Shown one piece after another: positions 10,315-21,131 of a stretch of DNA of 64,000 bases (within the stretch, counting starts at the first letter, position 1; every line of letters starts with the position of its first letter). The stretch comes from Streptococcus oralis. GTDB lineage: Bacteria; Bacillota; Bacilli; Lactobacillales; Streptococcaceae. Below the pieces are notes generated by a model. It did no database searches, had not been told where the DNA came from, and saw only the letters and a list, made by a program, of their open reading frames with translations. The stretch is taken from positions 186,001 to 250,000 of the forward strand of contig NZ_QEWJ01000001.1 in the NCBI RefSeq assembly GCF_004127215.1, in the 5' to 3' direction. The translations under genes and the position numbers were made by a program.

Positions 10315-12588
10315 ATGCGTTTTAATCAATTCAGCTACTTGCCTGTTTCTCATTCGCAAATTTTACGCGAGTTATCTCAGCTTGGTTTGAAGCTGGTACC
10401 AGAACAAGCATCAAAAAAACAACTTGAACAATTTGTCCGCTGGAGTTTTTTCACTTATTCTAACACGGATTATGCCCTATCCACTTTAGCTGCAGATAGA
10501 GAAACGGATCTACTGAGCTTCTTTCAGTCTGATAAAGAGTTGACTGCTGATATTTTCTATACCGTAGTTTTTCAACTTTTGGGCTTCAACTTTCTTATTG
10601 ACTTTGGGGATGCTGAACAATTCCGTAAAGAAACTGGATTTCCTATTATTTACGGAGATTTGATTGAAAATATCTATCATTTGCTCAACACTCGAACCAA
10701 AAAGGGAAATACACTCATAGATCAGCTTGTTAGTGATGGGCTAATTGCAGAAGATAATCACTACCACTACTTTAACGGCAAGAGCTTGGCAACCTTCTCT
10801 AGTCACGATGTTATTCGTGAAGTTGTTTATGTAGAGAGTCGTGTGGATACTGATAAAGACGGTCTCCCTGACTTAGTCAAGGTTAGTGTTATTCGTCCTC
10901 GCTATGAAGGAAAAATTCCTGCGGTTATGACTGCAAGCCCTTATCACCAAGGGACTAACGACAAAGCCAGCGACAAGGCTCTCTACAAAATGGAAGGAGA
11001 GATTGAGGTCAAACCGCCCCACACCATTGAACTTGAGAAGCCTAAGCTAAATTTAGTCGAGCCTCTTGGTCAAGCCGAACTCGTCTCTGAGGCTGAGGAA
11101 AAGCTAACTCACATCAATAGCTCTTACACTCTCAACGATTACTTCCTCCCACGAGGATTTGCCAATCTCTATGTATCAGGTGTTGGAACCAAGGATTCCC
11201 AAGGTCTCATGACCAATGGGGACTACCAGCAGATTGAAGCATATAAAAATGTGATTGACTGGCTTAATGGCCGTTGCCGTGCTTTCACGGATCACACACG
11301 CAAACGTCAAGTCAAGGCCGACTGGTCAAACGGAAAAGTCGCAACAACAGGTATTTCCTATCTAGGCACCATGTCCAATGGTCTTGCGACAACTGGTGTG
11401 GATGGCTTAGAAGTAATCATCGCAGAAGCAGGTATTTCCTCTTGGTATAACTACTATCGTGAAAATGGTCTGGTAACCAGCCCTGGTGGTTATCCAGGTG
11501 AGGATTTTGACTCACTTGCTGAATTGACCTACTCCCGCAATCTCTTAGCCGGTGACTATATCCGTGCTAATGAAGCCCACCAAGCAGACTTAGAGAAGGT
11601 AAAAGAACAATTAGATCGCAAGACTGGTGACTACAATCAATTTTGGCATGACCGCAACTATCTACTCAATGCTCACAAGGTTAAAGCTGAGGTAGTCTTT
11701 ACGCATGGTTCCCAGGATTGGAACGTCAAACCACTTCATGTATATCAGATGTTTCATGCTCTTCCTGACAATATTCGAAAGCACCTCTTTTTCCATCATG
11801 GTGCTCATGTTTATATGAATAACTGGCAGTCGATTGACTTCCGCGAGTCCATGAATGCCTTGTTAAGTAAGAAATTGTTAGGACTTGACTCAGGCTATCA
11901 ACTTCCTACTGTTATCTGGCAGGACAATACAGCACCGCAAACATGGCAGAGTCTTGATGGTTTTGGCAAACAAGATGAATTGCATACTTTCTCACTTGGA
12001 ACTGAAGAAAAAGTGATTCAAAACCAGTATAGTCAAAAAGATTTTGAGCGTTATGACAAGACTTACCAAACCTTTAACACAGAACTTTACCAAGGAAAAG
12101 CCAATCAGATCACCATTGACCTTCCAGTAAACCAAGACATTCATTTAAATGGCCGAGTGGAGCTGAAACTTCGGGTCAAATCAAGTACAAACAAGGGTCT
12201 ACTTTCTGCCCAACTGCTAGAACTTGGACAAAAGAAGTACCTACAGCCTTATCCAGCTGTTTTAAGTGCTAGAACCATTGACAACGGTCGCTACCACATA
12301 CTTGAAAATCTCTGTGAACTGCCATTCAATCCAAGCGCCCAACGTGTCATCACCAAAGGCTACCTTAATTTGCAAAATCGAAGTGAGCTCTTAAGGATTG
12401 AAGCAATTCAACCCAATGAATGGATGGATTTCAAGCTAGAGCTTCAACCAACTATCTACAAACTTCAAAAAGGTGACACTCTCCGCTTGGTCCTCTATAC
12501 AACAGACTTTGAGATTACAATTCGAGATAATACAGACTATCACTTGACTGTTGATTTAGCACAGTCCACTATCATCATCCCCTCATAA
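10315..12588 (+). CDS. pepX: Xaa-Pro dipeptidyl-peptidase
   Basis: Serine exopeptidase (family S15) that releases N-terminal X-Pro dipeptides, used by lactic acid bacteria in peptide utilisation. The 757-residue length fits the family. The N-terminal helical domain (about 1-145) is followed by the alpha/beta-hydrolase domain with the nucleophile in GISYLGT (Ser348, the same number as in lactococcal PepX), the acidic residue in [10 protein letters not shown] and the histidine in HHGAHVYM, then a C-terminal jelly-roll domain. No signal peptide, so it is intracellular. AAAGGAG lies ahead of the ATG. argR follows 16 bp downstream in the same transcript. Confidence 0.94.
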   Translation: MRFNQFSYLPVSHSQILRELSQLGLKLVPEQASKKQLEQFVRWSFFTYSNTDYALSTLAADRETDLLSFFQSDKELTADIFYTVVFQLLGFNFLIDFGDAEQFRKETGFPIIYGDLIENIYHLLNTRTKKGNTLIDQLVSDGLIAEDNHYHYFNGKSLATFSSHDVIREVVYVESRVDTDKDGLPDLVKVSVIRPRYEGKIPAVMTASPYHQGTNDKASDKALYKMEGEIEVKPPHTIELEKPKLNLVEPLGQAELVSEAEEKLTHINSSYTLNDYFLPRGFANLYVSGVGTKDSQGLMTNGDYQQIEAYKNVIDWLNGRCRAFTDHTRKRQVKADWSNGKVATTGISYLGTMSNGLATTGVDGLEVIIAEAGISSWYNYYRENGLVTSPGGYPGEDFDSLAELTYSRNLLAGDYIRANEAHQADLEKVKEQLDRKTGDYNQFWHDRNYLLNAHKVKAEVVFTHGSQDWNVKPLHVYQMFHALPDNIRKHLFFHHGAHVYMNNWQSIDFRESMNALLSKKLLGLDSGYQLPTVIWQDNTAPQTWQSLDGFGKQDELHTFSLGTEEKVIQNQYSQKDFERYDKTYQTFNTELYQGKANQITIDLPVNQDIHLNGRVELKLRVKSSTNKGLLSAQLLELGQKKYLQPYPAVLSARTIDNGRYHILENLCELPFNPSAQRVITKGYLNLQNRSELLRIEAIQPNEWMDFKLELQPTIYKLQKGDTLRLVLYTTDFEITIRDNTDYHLTVDLAQSTIIIPS

Positions 12589-12604
12589 AAGGAGGCAGCT
12601 TTAT

Positions 12605-13075
12605 ATGAATAAATCTGAACATAGACACCAACTCATCCGTGCACTTGTAGCTAAAAATAAGATTCATACACAGGCAGAGTTGCAAGCTTTACTAGCTGAA
12701 AATGATATTCAAGTCACACAGGCCACTCTCTCACGCGATATCAAAACCATGAATCTATCAAAGGTTCGCGAAGCAGATCATTCTTACTACGTTTTAAATA
12801 CTGGTTCCATCTCCAAATGGGAAAAACGCCTAGAAAACTATATGGAAGATGGCTTGGTCATGCTACGCCCTGTTCAGCATCAGGTTGTCCTCAAGACCTT
12901 GCCAGGCCTTGCCCAATCGTTTGGAGCTGTTCTTGATGCACTTGATTTTAAACAAATCATTGCCACCGTATGTGGTGATGATGTCTGCCTTCTTATCTGT
13001 GAAAATGCTGAAGAAGCACAGACTTGCTTTGAAATTCTTAAAAAATTTGCGCCACCTTTTTTCTTCAATGACTAA
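12605..13075 (+). CDS. argR: Arginine repressor, ArgR family
   Basis: Hexameric DNA-binding regulator of arginine synthesis and catabolism genes, using arginine as corepressor. The 156-residue protein has the N-terminal winged helix (TQATLSRDIKTMNLSKV, the family signature) and a C-terminal oligomerisation domain (about 80-156) with GDDVCLLIC near the arginine-binding loop. Streptococci carry two or three paralogues (ArgR, AhrC) that can work together; the paralogue cannot be settled here. AAAGGAGG precedes the ATG. It follows pepX by 16 bp and ends at a strong terminator. Confidence 0.88.
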   Translation: MNKSEHRHQLIRALVAKNKIHTQAELQALLAENDIQVTQATLSRDIKTMNLSKVREADHSYYVLNTGSISKWEKRLENYMEDGLVMLRPVQHQVVLKTLPGLAQSFGAVLDALDFKQIIATVCGDDVCLLICENAEEAQTCFEILKKFAPPFFFND

Positions 13076-13081
13076 AAAATC

Positions 13082-13116
13082 CCCCGTGATGAATCCAATC
13101 ACGGGGTTCTGTTTTA
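13082..13116 (+). terminator. Terminator of pepX-argR
   Basis: CCCCGTGAT pairs perfectly with ATCACGGGG around a 7-base loop and is followed by TTCTGTTTT on the plus strand. Confidence 0.85.
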
Positions 13117-13323
13117 TAACGGTATAATTTCTACAATATGCAAAACCAATGTAAGGGTTATAAACCCTCTGTTACCATAGGGAAAAATCCCATATAATCT
13201 ATAATGAACATGATCTCATGTTAGAAATGGCTTCAACTTTAAGAAATTGATTTTCATCACCTTAAGATAAAAGGGGGATCAAAATATATTCTCTCAATAT
13301 TATGCTTTCAGGCTTTATGCAAG

Positions 13324-14310
13324 TTATTCTACTTCTTGATTCTTTTCTTCATCTTTAACTGGAGCTGGTTCATAGGCCCGGATAATTTGAGCGACAACTG
13401 GATGACGAACCACATCCTTGGCTGAAAAATGAACAAAGTCAATTTGGTGAATGTTCTTGAGTTTTTCTTGGGCATCAATCAAACCGGACTTGACGTTACG
13501 CGGTAGGTCAATCTGACTAATATCTCCATTGACAATCATCTTAGAATTAAAACCTAAACGCGTCAAGAACATCTTCATCTGCATGATGGTCGTATTTTGC
13601 GCCTCATCGAGAATAACAAAAGCATCATCCAAGGTCCGTCCACGCATGTAGGCAAGGGGCGCAATCTCAATGATTTCACGCTCCATGAGACGAGTCGTTT
13701 GGTCTTTGCCGAGAATCTGATACAAGGCATCGTAAACAGGTCGAAGGTAAGGATCCACCTTTTCCTTGAGATCACCCGGAAGAAAACCTAAACTCTCTCC
13801 TGCCTCAACTGCTGGACGAGTTAGGATAATCCGCTTAACCTGCCCACGTTTAAGAGCAGTCACGGCCAAGGTCACTGCAAGAAAGGTCTTCCCTGTCCCT
13901 GCTGGCCCAATTCCAAAGGTCACATCATGCTGTTTGACACTGTCCACATAAAGCTTTTGACCCAAGGTTTTGACACGGATTGGTTTCCCAGTATTGTCCT
14001 TGATGATTTCTTCTTCGTAAAGGGCGACAAACTTATCGATTTCATCGTTTTTGACCATGCTAATCGCAGTCACCACATCTGGTGTCCCAACCGTCATTCC
14101 TCGATTCACCAAAACCATCAATGCTTGGATAACCTGACGTGCTTCCTCACAGGCAGTCTCTTCTCCCAAAACCTGAACAATCTCCGTACGGGCATGAATC
14201 ACCACATCGAGCTCTTCTTCCATCAAACGAAGATGGCGTTCATTGGAACCAAAAAGATGAAACAGGTCATCTGGATGACTCAGTTGAATGTCTATTGAAT
14301 GTTCCTTCAA
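13324..14310 (-). CDS. phoH: PhoH family P-loop ATPase
   Basis: A 328-residue PhoH/YbeZ-type ATPase thought to act in RNA metabolism and ribosome maturation. The central domain has the Walker A motif GPAGTGKTFLA, Walker B DAFVILDEAQNT, and the sensor motif IVNGDISQIDLPR; the first 115 residues form the usual N-terminal extension and the acidic tail is short. The start is TTG, with GAGAGG eight bases upstream and no closer ATG that keeps the conserved N-terminus. It is downstream of yozE in the pyrH-frr-cvfB region. Confidence 0.88.
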   Translation of the reverse strand: MKEHSIDIQLSHPDDLFHLFGSNERHLRLMEEELDVVIHARTEIVQVLGEETACEEARQVIQALMVLVNRGMTVGTPDVVTAISMVKNDEIDKFVALYEEEIIKDNTGKPIRVKTLGQKLYVDSVKQHDVTFGIGPAGTGKTFLAVTLAVTALKRGQVKRIILTRPAVEAGESLGFLPGDLKEKVDPYLRPVYDALYQILGKDQTTRLMEREIIEIAPLAYMRGRTLDDAFVILDEAQNTTIMQMKMFLTRLGFNSKMIVNGDISQIDLPRNVKSGLIDAQEKLKNIHQIDFVHFSAKDVVRHPVVAQIIRAYEPAPVKDEEKNQEVE

Positions 14311-14390
14311 ATAAAGAACCTCTCTAATCCGTTTATTTCTTTTTATTATAACAAAGAGAACAATAAAATACTAGCCTCATCTCATTGTCT

Positions 14391-14606
14391 CTAGTGTTCT
14401 AAGTATTCTTGCCAAATAGAGTCAAAATCCCCTAGGTTGAAAGAGAAACTGGCATGTTCCTCCAAAAAGCGACTCACCTCATCAAAATCATCCGTGTGTT
14501 TTGGAAAGGCTGACTCTTCAAAAGCGAGATCTGCCAAGATAGCTTTAGGACTGTTACTTTTAGGATTGCGCTCGGTCATGAGCCAAGTGTAAAATGATTT
14601 TCTCAA
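14391..14606 (-). CDS. YozE family protein (UPF0346)
   Basis: Small acidic cytosolic protein of 71 residues. [19 protein letters not shown] at the N-terminus and the helical remainder match the YozE SAM-like domain family, conserved in Firmicutes and without known function. TTG start with AGGAG six bases upstream. The start overlaps the stop of the GrpB-like gene (TTGA), indicating translational coupling. In pneumococcus, as I remember it, this gene also neighbours phoH and cvfB. Confidence 0.85.
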   Translation of the reverse strand: MRKSFYTWLMTERNPKSNSPKAILADLAFEESAFPKHTDDFDEVSRFLEEHASFSFNLGDFDSIWQEYLEH

Positions 14607-15208
14607 TTCTTTCTCCTATCAAGAGTTTTTTGATGACACTTTTCTAATTCTTGAAAATTACTGGACTTAGCCTCTGAAACGTAGTGGTTTATAAAATCCG
14701 TTTTCGCATCAGTATAGGCGTCTCGATTGTGTTCAAATTTTTTCCACAAATCCAGTTTTAATTCCTGATACGCTTGGGCGATGTCTGGATGCTGACAGAG
14801 ATAATCTCTAAAATAGATCTCGTCATGATCTCCCATCAGTCGCAAATGTAGATGAAAAACTTTTTCGGCAAAGCCCTGCTCTGTGTAGCCTTTATTTAGC
14901 GAAATCCTGTTAGGACTCTCCGACATCACTAGCCAACCATTCTTCACCAATAGATCCCTGACCTTTGCTAAATCCTCTATTTTGCCTACTTCTAATAGAA
15001 TATCAACGATGTTCTTGGCCCAAATATTAGGGATAGCAGTGCTACCGATATGTTCTATTCTTTTAATGACATTTTCACCCAATATTTTTTTCAGATTTGC
15101 TTTTTCCGATTCATACCAGTCTTTCCACTCTGATTTATGCTCTACCAGAAAAATAGGAAAAAGTTGCCAGAGTTCCTCTAAACTCATTTCTTCAAGTTTC
15201 TTTATCAT
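14603..15208 (-). CDS. GrpB family protein (UPF0157)
   Basis: A 201-residue protein of the GrpB/UPF0157 group, a nucleotidyltransferase-like fold. The motif [24 protein letters not shown] is the family signature (GST followed by two acidic residues), and [19 protein letters not shown] is the usual C-terminal helix. Proteins of this family have been linked to dephospho-CoA or other nucleotide chemistry but function is unsettled. No strong ribosome-binding site precedes the ATG; a second ATG seven codons in is possible. It sits between cvfB and yozE, an otherwise conserved pair of neighbours, so it may be an accessory insertion. Confidence 0.75.
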   Translation of the reverse strand: MIKKLEEMSLEELWQLFPIFLVEHKSEWKDWYESEKANLKKILGENVIKRIEHIGSTAIPNIWAKNIVDILLEVGKIEDLAKVRDLLVKNGWLVMSESPNRISLNKGYTEQGFAEKVFHLHLRLMGDHDEIYFRDYLCQHPDIAQAYQELKLDLWKKFEHNRDAYTDAKTDFINHYVSEAKSSNFQELEKCHQKTLDRRKN

Positions 15209-15219
15209 ACTTAAAAAGC

Positions 15220-16074
15220 CTAAATCAACTCTGTCCCAAACTGGTCTTGTTTGATTTTACCAGCCTTCATCAAGCCACCGAGTGCTTTCTTGAACTGACC
15301 TTTAGAAATGCCAAAGGTTGTCTTGATGTCCTCTGGAGATGACTTATCATTCAAAGTCATGAAACCGCCATTGCTTTCCAAGTAAGTCAAAATCATCTGG
15401 GCATCATTTTCCAACATTTCAAATGAACGCGGCTTGAGGGAGAGGTTCAGAGTGCGGTCAACCTCACGGAAACCAATGACACGCGCATCTAACACTTGTC
15501 CCAAACGTGGCTCTGCGTAGCGCTCACTAGGATGGATAAAACCAAGCATGTTATTCTCTGGTAGATAGACAAAGGTTCCTGACAATTTGAGACGATAAAC
15601 AATGGCTGACCAGTTTTGGTTCTGCATGTTGTTGTAGGCAGGACGAGCCAGACGTTGGAAGTCTTCTTGATAAGCCAATAGTCCCCAGATACGATCTTTC
15701 TTGTCCACCTCAAGACGGATGTAGAGTTGGTCACCCTTCTTAGGCCAGAGTTCCTTAAGTTCAGGGAGAATATCGAGTGACACAACGATTTCCTTGTCAG
15801 GTAGACCTGTATCCACAAAGACACCCAAGTCTTTACGAACTTCTGTTACGGTTCCCCAACCAAATTGGTCCTGAGTCGCAGTCACTTCTAGAGTGGTCAA
15901 GCGGAGTTTTTGCTTCATATCCGTGTAGGCAAAACCTTTGACCGTATCCCCTACTGTATGTTGACCTTCTTCCTTGGCAAGTGCATAGGTTTGACCATCC
16001 TTTTGCACAAAGTAAAAACGGTCATTTTCATCGATGATGAGTCCAACGATAAAACTTGCAAGATTTGTATTCAT
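15220..16074 (-). CDS. cvfB: CvfB-type S1 RNA-binding protein
   Basis: Post-transcriptional regulator named for a virulence role in Staphylococcus aureus. The 284-residue protein consists of tandem S1-like OB folds (about 1-215; VDTGLPDKEIVV and MLGFIHPSERYAEPRLGQVL are the S1 signature strands) and a C-terminal winged helix (about 220-284). I choose the ATG at 16074, with GAAGGAAAT directly upstream; an upstream extension of 13 codons lacks family similarity. It follows frr by 59 bp. Confidence 0.85.
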   Translation of the reverse strand: MNTNLASFIVGLIIDENDRFYFVQKDGQTYALAKEEGQHTVGDTVKGFAYTDMKQKLRLTTLEVTATQDQFGWGTVTEVRKDLGVFVDTGLPDKEIVVSLDILPELKELWPKKGDQLYIRLEVDKKDRIWGLLAYQEDFQRLARPAYNNMQNQNWSAIVYRLKLSGTFVYLPENNMLGFIHPSERYAEPRLGQVLDARVIGFREVDRTLNLSLKPRSFEMLENDAQMILTYLESNGGFMTLNDKSSPEDIKTTFGISKGQFKKALGGLMKAGKIKQDQFGTELI

Positions 16075-16133
16075 ATTTCCTTCTTTCGAATAAAACTCAG
16101 CCAGCAATGCCAACTGAGTTTTTCTGTTTATTT

Positions 16134-16691
16134 TTAGACTTCCAAGAGTTCTTTTTCTTTGTTGGCAGTCATGTCGTCGATGTGTTTGACAGCATCGTCT
16201 GTTACTTTTTGAATATCTTTTTCAAGAGTCTTCAATTCGTCTTCAGTGATTTCTTTTGCTTTTTCTTGTTTCTTTGCTTCATCCATAGCGTCACGACGGA
16301 TGTTACGAACAGCTACTTTGGCATTTTCACCGACCTTCTTCACTTCTTTAGCAAGGTCACGACGTGTTTCCTCAGTAAGAGCTGGGATAACCAAGCGGAT
16401 CACAGAGCCGTCATTAGCTGGTGTAATACCAAGATCAGAAGCGTTCAAGGCACGTTCGATGTCTTTCAATGAAGACTTGTCAAATGGTGTTACCAACAAG
16501 ACACGCGCTTCTGGAATAGTAATTGAAGCAATTTGGTTAAGAGGAGTTTCGACTCCATAGTATTCTACATAGACACGGTCCAGCAAGCTTGCATTGGCAC
16601 GACCGGCACGGATACCACCAAATTCACGAGCAAGTGAGTGGTGAGACTGAGTCATTCTCTCTTTAGCTTTTTCAATAATTGCGTTAGCCAT
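16134..16691 (-). CDS. frr: Ribosome recycling factor
   Basis: Splits the post-termination ribosome together with EF-G. The 185-residue protein has the standard length and composition: a long three-helix bundle beginning with [19 protein letters not shown] and an internal small domain ([16 protein letters not shown]), ending in the charged helix rich in [16 protein letters not shown]. It follows pyrH by 8 bp, the usual pyrH-frr pair of Firmicutes. ATG start; essential housekeeping gene. Confidence 0.96.
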   Translation of the reverse strand: MANAIIEKAKERMTQSHHSLAREFGGIRAGRANASLLDRVYVEYYGVETPLNQIASITIPEARVLLVTPFDKSSLKDIERALNASDLGITPANDGSVIRLVIPALTEETRRDLAKEVKKVGENAKVAVRNIRRDAMDEAKKQEKAKEITEDELKTLEKDIQKVTDDAVKHIDDMTANKEKELLEV

Positions 16692-16699
16692 AATCTTTC

Positions 16700-17437
16700 T
16701 TATTCCTTTTCTTCGATATTATTTGAAACTGTTGTTCCGATATTTTCACCAAATACGACACGTTTGATGTTGCCTGGTTGGTTCATGTTGAAGACAACCA
16801 AGTCAATGTCGTTATCCATTGAGAGGGTTGAAGCGGTTGAGTCCATGATACGAAGACCTTTATTGATAACATCACGGTGAGTCAATTCTTCAAACTTAAC
16901 GGCTGTCTTGTCTTTCTTAGGATCGGCATTGTAAACACCGTCGACACCATTTTTAGCCATAAGGATGGCATCTGCTTCGATTTCAGCTGCACGAAGTGCC
17001 GCTGTTGTATCGGTTGAGAAGTAAGGTGAACCAATTCCGGCACCAAAGATAACGATACGGCCTTTTTCAAGATGACGAAGGGCACGTCCACGTACGTAAG
17101 GTTCAGCCACTTGTTGCATAGAAATAGCTGTCTGCACACGCGTATCTACACCAACTTGCTGCAATGAATCTGCCATTACAAGAGCATTCATAACGGTCCC
17201 AAGCATTCCAGTGTAATCTGCCTGAACGCGGTCCATACCTGCCTCAGCAGCAGGTTCACCACGCCAGAGATTTCCTCCACCAATTACAAGGGCAATTTCG
17301 ATCCCTAGACTATGAACTTCTTGAATCTCTTTTGCAATTTTTTGAACTGTTGGGATATCAATTCCTACGCCACGTTCGCCTGCAAGGGCTTCACCTGATA
17401 ACTTGATTAAAATACGTTTATACTTGGGGTTCGCCAT
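16700..17437 (-). CDS. pyrH: UMP kinase
   Basis: Phosphorylates UMP to UDP in pyrimidine nucleotide synthesis. The 245-residue protein belongs to the amino-acid-kinase fold: [13 protein letters not shown] at the N-terminus (phosphate loop), [13 protein letters not shown], the UMP-binding [16 protein letters not shown], and [19 protein letters not shown]. Bacterial forms are hexamers regulated by GTP and UTP. ATG start with GGAG upstream; first gene of the pyrH-frr-cvfB group. Confidence 0.96.
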   Translation of the reverse strand: MANPKYKRILIKLSGEALAGERGVGIDIPTVQKIAKEIQEVHSLGIEIALVIGGGNLWRGEPAAEAGMDRVQADYTGMLGTVMNALVMADSLQQVGVDTRVQTAISMQQVAEPYVRGRALRHLEKGRIVIFGAGIGSPYFSTDTTAALRAAEIEADAILMAKNGVDGVYNADPKKDKTAVKFEELTHRDVINKGLRIMDSTASTLSMDNDIDLVVFNMNQPGNIKRVVFGENIGTTVSNNIEEKE

Positions 17438-17520
17438 TTTTACTCTCCTTTTTTCATCCTACCTATTTTATCACAATTTCTAAGATTTTTATAGTATCAT
17501 GAGCAATTCTTTCAAAAAAA

Positions 17521-18855
17521 TTAGACAGTTAAAAATTCCTCTAAGTCAGCAAGAGCACGCTCTGCAATTTTTTCATAACGATCCTTCTTATCACGGATAC
17601 GCTCACCTTCCAACTCCTTGATAATCCCGAAATTGACATTCATCGGTTGGAAATGCTTGCTGTCCGCATGGGTGATGTAATGAGCCAGACTGCCAATCGC
17701 TGTTGTCTCTGGGAAAATAGCTGCGCTTTCTCCCTTGAAAAGACGAGCCGCGTTAATACCTGCAACTAAGCCTGAAGCTGCTGACTCGACATAGCCTTCC
17801 ACACCCGTCATCTGACCAGCAAAGAAGAGATTGGACTGTTTCTTAGAACGATAGGTCTGCTCAAGAAGATTTGGTGAATCCATGTAAGAATTGCGGTGCA
17901 TAACCCCATAACGGACGAACTCAGCATTTTCAAGACCTGGAATCATTTGGAAGACACGCTTTTGTTCTCCCCATTTGAGGTGGGTCTGGAAACCGACGAT
18001 ATTGTAGAGGCTACCAGCCGCATTATCCTGACGGAGCTGGACAACCGCATAAGGTGTTTTAAATTCACCATCACGCGGGCCTGTGTAGTCATCTGGATAC
18101 TCCAGACCAACTGGCTTCATAGGACCATAAAGCATAGTTTTAATACCACGCTTGGCCATGACTTCGATCGGCATACAACCTTCAAAGTACTTTTCTTTTT
18201 CAAAAGAATTGAGAGGAGCTTCTTCCGCATGAACCAAGGCTTCATGGAAATCCATAAACTCTTGTTTGGTCATAGGAGCGTTGAGATAGGCCGCTTCTCC
18301 CTTATCATAACGGGACTTGAGATAAACCTTACTCATATCAATGGTGTTGACATCGATGATAGGTGCCGCCGCATCGTAGAAATAGAAGCCATCGCCGCCA
18401 TTAAGGGCATGAATCTTTTCAGCTAGGGCGTCGCTGGTCAAAGGACCAGTAGCGACAACCGTAATAACATCTGTCGGTAATTCTGTAATTTCATCACGCA
18501 CCACCTCAATCAAGGGATGGTTGGCTACTTTCTCGGTCACCATTTGAGAGAAACCGTCACGATCCACTGCAAGAGCTCCTCCTGCAGGAACACGAGTAGC
18601 CTCAGCAGATTCCAAGATGACCGAACCCAAGCGACGCATTTCTTCCTTGAGAAGCCCAACAGCATTGGTTAGAGCATCTCCACGAAGAGAATTGGAACAA
18701 ACCAACTCTGCAAAATTGTCTGTTTTGTGCTGGGGTGTTGACTTGACACCACGCATTTCATAGAGTTTAACTGGAATACCACGTTCTGCAATTTGGTAGG
18801 CAGCTTCAGACCCCGCTAAACCTGCACCGATAACATTGATATAAGATTGAGACAT
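17521..18855 (-). CDS. trmFO: Methylenetetrahydrofolate-tRNA-(uracil-54) methyltransferase TrmFO
   Basis: Flavoenzyme that makes ribothymidine (m5U54) in the T-loop of tRNA, using methylenetetrahydrofolate and FADH2. At 444 residues it has the family length. Key motifs are the N-terminal FAD-binding [16 protein letters not shown], the [20 protein letters not shown] segment with the active-site cysteine region, and the C-terminal [20 protein letters not shown]. Older annotations call it Gid. An in-frame stop lies four codons before the ATG, so the start is fixed, yet no good ribosome-binding site precedes it (see findings). Confidence 0.95.
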   Translation of the reverse strand: MSQSYINVIGAGLAGSEAAYQIAERGIPVKLYEMRGVKSTPQHKTDNFAELVCSNSLRGDALTNAVGLLKEEMRRLGSVILESAEATRVPAGGALAVDRDGFSQMVTEKVANHPLIEVVRDEITELPTDVITVVATGPLTSDALAEKIHALNGGDGFYFYDAAAPIIDVNTIDMSKVYLKSRYDKGEAAYLNAPMTKQEFMDFHEALVHAEEAPLNSFEKEKYFEGCMPIEVMAKRGIKTMLYGPMKPVGLEYPDDYTGPRDGEFKTPYAVVQLRQDNAAGSLYNIVGFQTHLKWGEQKRVFQMIPGLENAEFVRYGVMHRNSYMDSPNLLEQTYRSKKQSNLFFAGQMTGVEGYVESAASGLVAGINAARLFKGESAAIFPETTAIGSLAHYITHADSKHFQPMNVNFGIIKELEGERIRDKKDRYEKIAERALADLEEFLTV

Positions 18856-18978
18856 AAGACTTTTTTACCATTATGAGAGTAAAATCCGAAGAGAACAATT
18901 CGCTCCTCCTTTTCTTAGCTATTAGTAACAGCCTCCCATAAGCTTTCTATAGATAATCACTCTTACTAGTATAACAAA

Positions 18979-19003
18979 AAAAGGGAAGAAGGCAAACTTC
19001 CCT
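18979..19003 (-). terminator. Terminator after rsmI
   Basis: On the minus strand AGGGAAG pairs with CTTCCCT and is followed by seven T, immediately after the rsmI stop codon. Confidence 0.8.
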
Positions 19004-19005
19004 GT

Positions 19006-19884
19006 TTAGTCATTTTCTTGATTTTTTTCCCATTCGTGGTAGGCTGCGTAGAGCTGACTTTTATTCCACTGGTAGAGTTTCGCAACTTCCTTAATAGCTT
19101 GATTTTTCTTCATGCCTTGCTGGATACGAGCTTGAATTTCTAAGAACAAGTCCTCCTCGTCTTTTTCCTCCACATCCTGACTAGCACCTTCAACGATGAG
19201 AAGGCACTCGCCTTTGAGTGAAGTTTCAGCCATGCTTTCCAGCAATTCAGAGATCTTTCCTCTTTGGTATTCTTCATAGATTTTGGATAATTCTCTAACC
19301 AAGACTACTGAGCGGTCACCGTAGACTTCTAGCATATTTTCTAATGTATCTGCCACACGATGGGGTGATTCGTAGAAAATCTGAGTTTCTGGATACTCTT
19401 TTTTTGAGTCGAAAAATTGCTTTTGCTGGCCTGATTTTCTCGGTAAAAAACCATAAAAGATATGTGGTTGTGGCGCTAAACCACTAGCAATCAAGGCTGA
19501 AATCCCAGCAGAGGCACCTGGAACCGTGACAACAGCAATCTCTTCCTCGATGGCTGCCTTGACTAAATCGTGACCAGGATCCGATATGCTAGGCAGCCCC
19601 GCATCCGAAACCTGAGCAATACTCTGCCCCGCTTTCAGAAAACCAATCAAATCAGGAATTTTTTCCTTGGCATTGTGCTCATGAAAACTGATCTGCTTGG
19701 TTTGAATATCAAAATGCTTGAGCAAAAGACCAGTATTGCGCGTGTCCTCAGCAGCAATCCAGTCCACCTCTTTCAATGTCTGGATGGCACGAAAGGTCAT
19801 ATCGTCTAGATTGCCAATCGGCGTTGCTACTAGGTAAAGTTTGCCATAGGGAGACTGCCCCTTAAAACTTTTTTGAATTTGCAT
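19006..19884 (-). CDS. rsmI: 16S rRNA (cytidine-1402-2'-O)-methyltransferase RsmI
   Basis: SAM-dependent enzyme that 2'-O-methylates C1402 in the ribosomal P site. The 292-residue protein has the tetrapyrrole-methylase fold: GKLYLVATPIGNLDDMTFRA at the start, AEDTRNTGLLLKHF, QVSDAGLPSISDPGHDLV and VPGASAGISALIASGL for SAM binding, and a C-terminal helical domain ending in KNQAIKEVAKLYQWNK. GGGAG precedes the ATG. It starts 2 bp after yabA ends, in the tmk-holB-yabA-rsmI cluster typical of Firmicutes. Confidence 0.94.
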   Translation of the reverse strand: MQIQKSFKGQSPYGKLYLVATPIGNLDDMTFRAIQTLKEVDWIAAEDTRNTGLLLKHFDIQTKQISFHEHNAKEKIPDLIGFLKAGQSIAQVSDAGLPSISDPGHDLVKAAIEEEIAVVTVPGASAGISALIASGLAPQPHIFYGFLPRKSGQQKQFFDSKKEYPETQIFYESPHRVADTLENMLEVYGDRSVVLVRELSKIYEEYQRGKISELLESMAETSLKGECLLIVEGASQDVEEKDEEDLFLEIQARIQQGMKKNQAIKEVAKLYQWNKSQLYAAYHEWEKNQEND

Positions 19885-19886
19885 GC

Positions 19887-20204
19887 CTACTCCCTATACA
19901 ACAACTCGTCACAGAACATACATTCCTCGTCCTGCTCTCGACGCTGTCCATAAAAATCATTACATACATGAAACCCGTCCTTATAAATCCTACGGACGCT
20001 TTCACGAACATGCTTGGCCTTGACGGGAGCATCTGCTTCCACCTCACCTAAGCGTTCTCGTAACTTACTATTTTCCAAGCGAAGAGCTGTATTTTCCTCT
20101 ACCAGGCTCTTGAGATTTTTCTTGATGGCTTCCACATCGGCCAAGGTCACCAATAACTGTTGGGAAAAATCGTCCAGCGCATCAAATAATTCTTTCTTAT
20201 CCAT
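19887..20204 (-). CDS. yabA: Replication initiation control protein YabA
   Basis: Negative regulator of replication initiation that binds DnaA and the beta clamp. The 105-residue protein has the expected two parts: an N-terminal leucine-zipper coiled coil (about 1-60, [11 protein letters not shown]-type heptads that form a tetramer) and a C-terminal zinc-binding domain with HVCNDFYG and CMFCDELLY. The spacing holB-yabA-rsmI supports the call. ATG start. Confidence 0.93.
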   Translation of the reverse strand: MDKKELFDALDDFSQQLLVTLADVEAIKKNLKSLVEENTALRLENSKLRERLGEVEADAPVKAKHVRESVRRIYKDGFHVCNDFYGQRREQDEECMFCDELLYRE

Positions 20205-20240
20205 AAACCAGCCCTTTCCTTTCTTTATTCTTCATTGAGT

Positions 20241-21131
20241 TTATATTTCTTTCAAGACCAGATATTCCATGGCATTTTGAAAGCTAACATTGGCTTGCCA
20301 CATTTTTCTAGCTTCTAGCAAATCTTGTAAAATCTGACGAATCCTTGCTTGCAAGAAATCCTGTCCACAGAGAACTTCGAGGATGCGCAAAACCTGATCT
20401 TGTTTTTCCTTGTCATCTGCCAAACTCGCTAATTTAGCTACTTGGAGATAACTTTCTTTTTTCTTGGCTACTAACCAGGTCAGTAAGCGCTCGCTTTCAT
20501 CAACTATAGTCCAAAAGCTTGCCTGATTTACCAACTTTTCAGCTTCAGCTTGTGATTGACTAAACTGAGCTAAGAGAATCGCTTTTTTCTTGACCAGACC
20601 GGCTTGTTCTAATTGATGGATGAGCTTTTCTTCTTGCTTTTTAAAGTGAAAAATCTGGGTCCGACTACGAATGGTCGGTAAAATCTTTTCCTCATCACTG
20701 GTTAAGAAAAAAATGTAAACTTCACTCTGGGGTTCTTCAATGACCTTAAGCAGAGAGTTGGCTGCGTTGGGATGCATTTTCTCCGCCTGCTCGATGATAA
20801 AGACCTGTTGCTGGCTTTCAATCCCTGCTTGGGAAAACTGCCCCACCAATTCTCGAATCCGTTCTGTCTTGATGACCTGATTGACTGGCTTAATCAAGGT
20901 GACATCGGGAAATTCTTCCTGTTCAATCAGCTTGCAATTTCGGCATTTCTCACACGGTAAAACACCTACCTTATCCCTACAAAAGAGGCTCTTAGCTAAA
21001 AATTGCGCCATTTCCAAACTTCCAAAGAAACCTGAAAAAAGGTAGGCGTGATTGAGCTGCCCTTGTTCTAGGATACGGACAAAACGGTCAAACTGCTCTG
21101 GTTGCCAAGCCTTTAGTTGATCTTGTTTCAT
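20241..21131 (-). CDS. holB: DNA polymerase III subunit delta'
   Basis: Clamp-loader subunit. The 296-residue protein has the AAA+-like N-terminal domain with a degenerate nucleotide site, as is normal for delta' ([16 protein letters not shown] in place of a Walker A motif), a zinc module [16 protein letters not shown], the [14 protein letters not shown] segment, and the arginine finger motif [11 protein letters not shown]. It overlaps the end of tmk by 4 bp and precedes yabA. Confidence 0.93.
   Translation of the reverse strand: MKQDQLKAWQPEQFDRFVRILEQGQLNHAYLFSGFFGSLEMAQFLAKSLFCRDKVGVLPCEKCRNCKLIEQEEFPDVTLIKPVNQVIKTERIRELVGQFSQAGIESQQQVFIIEQAEKMHPNAANSLLKVIEEPQSEVYIFFLTSDEEKILPTIRSRTQIFHFKKQEEKLIHQLEQAGLVKKKAILLAQFSQSQAEAEKLVNQASFWTIVDESERLLTWLVAKKKESYLQVAKLASLADDKEKQDQVLRILEVLCGQDFLQARIRQILQDLLEARKMWQANVSFQNAMEYLVLKEI

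Noticed and set aside
13117-13323. Short frames and small palindromes between argR and phoH
   Set aside because: The longest ATG frame is about 19 codons without a ribosome-binding site; hairpins such as AACATGA/TCATGTT lack T tracts. Nothing can be supported.
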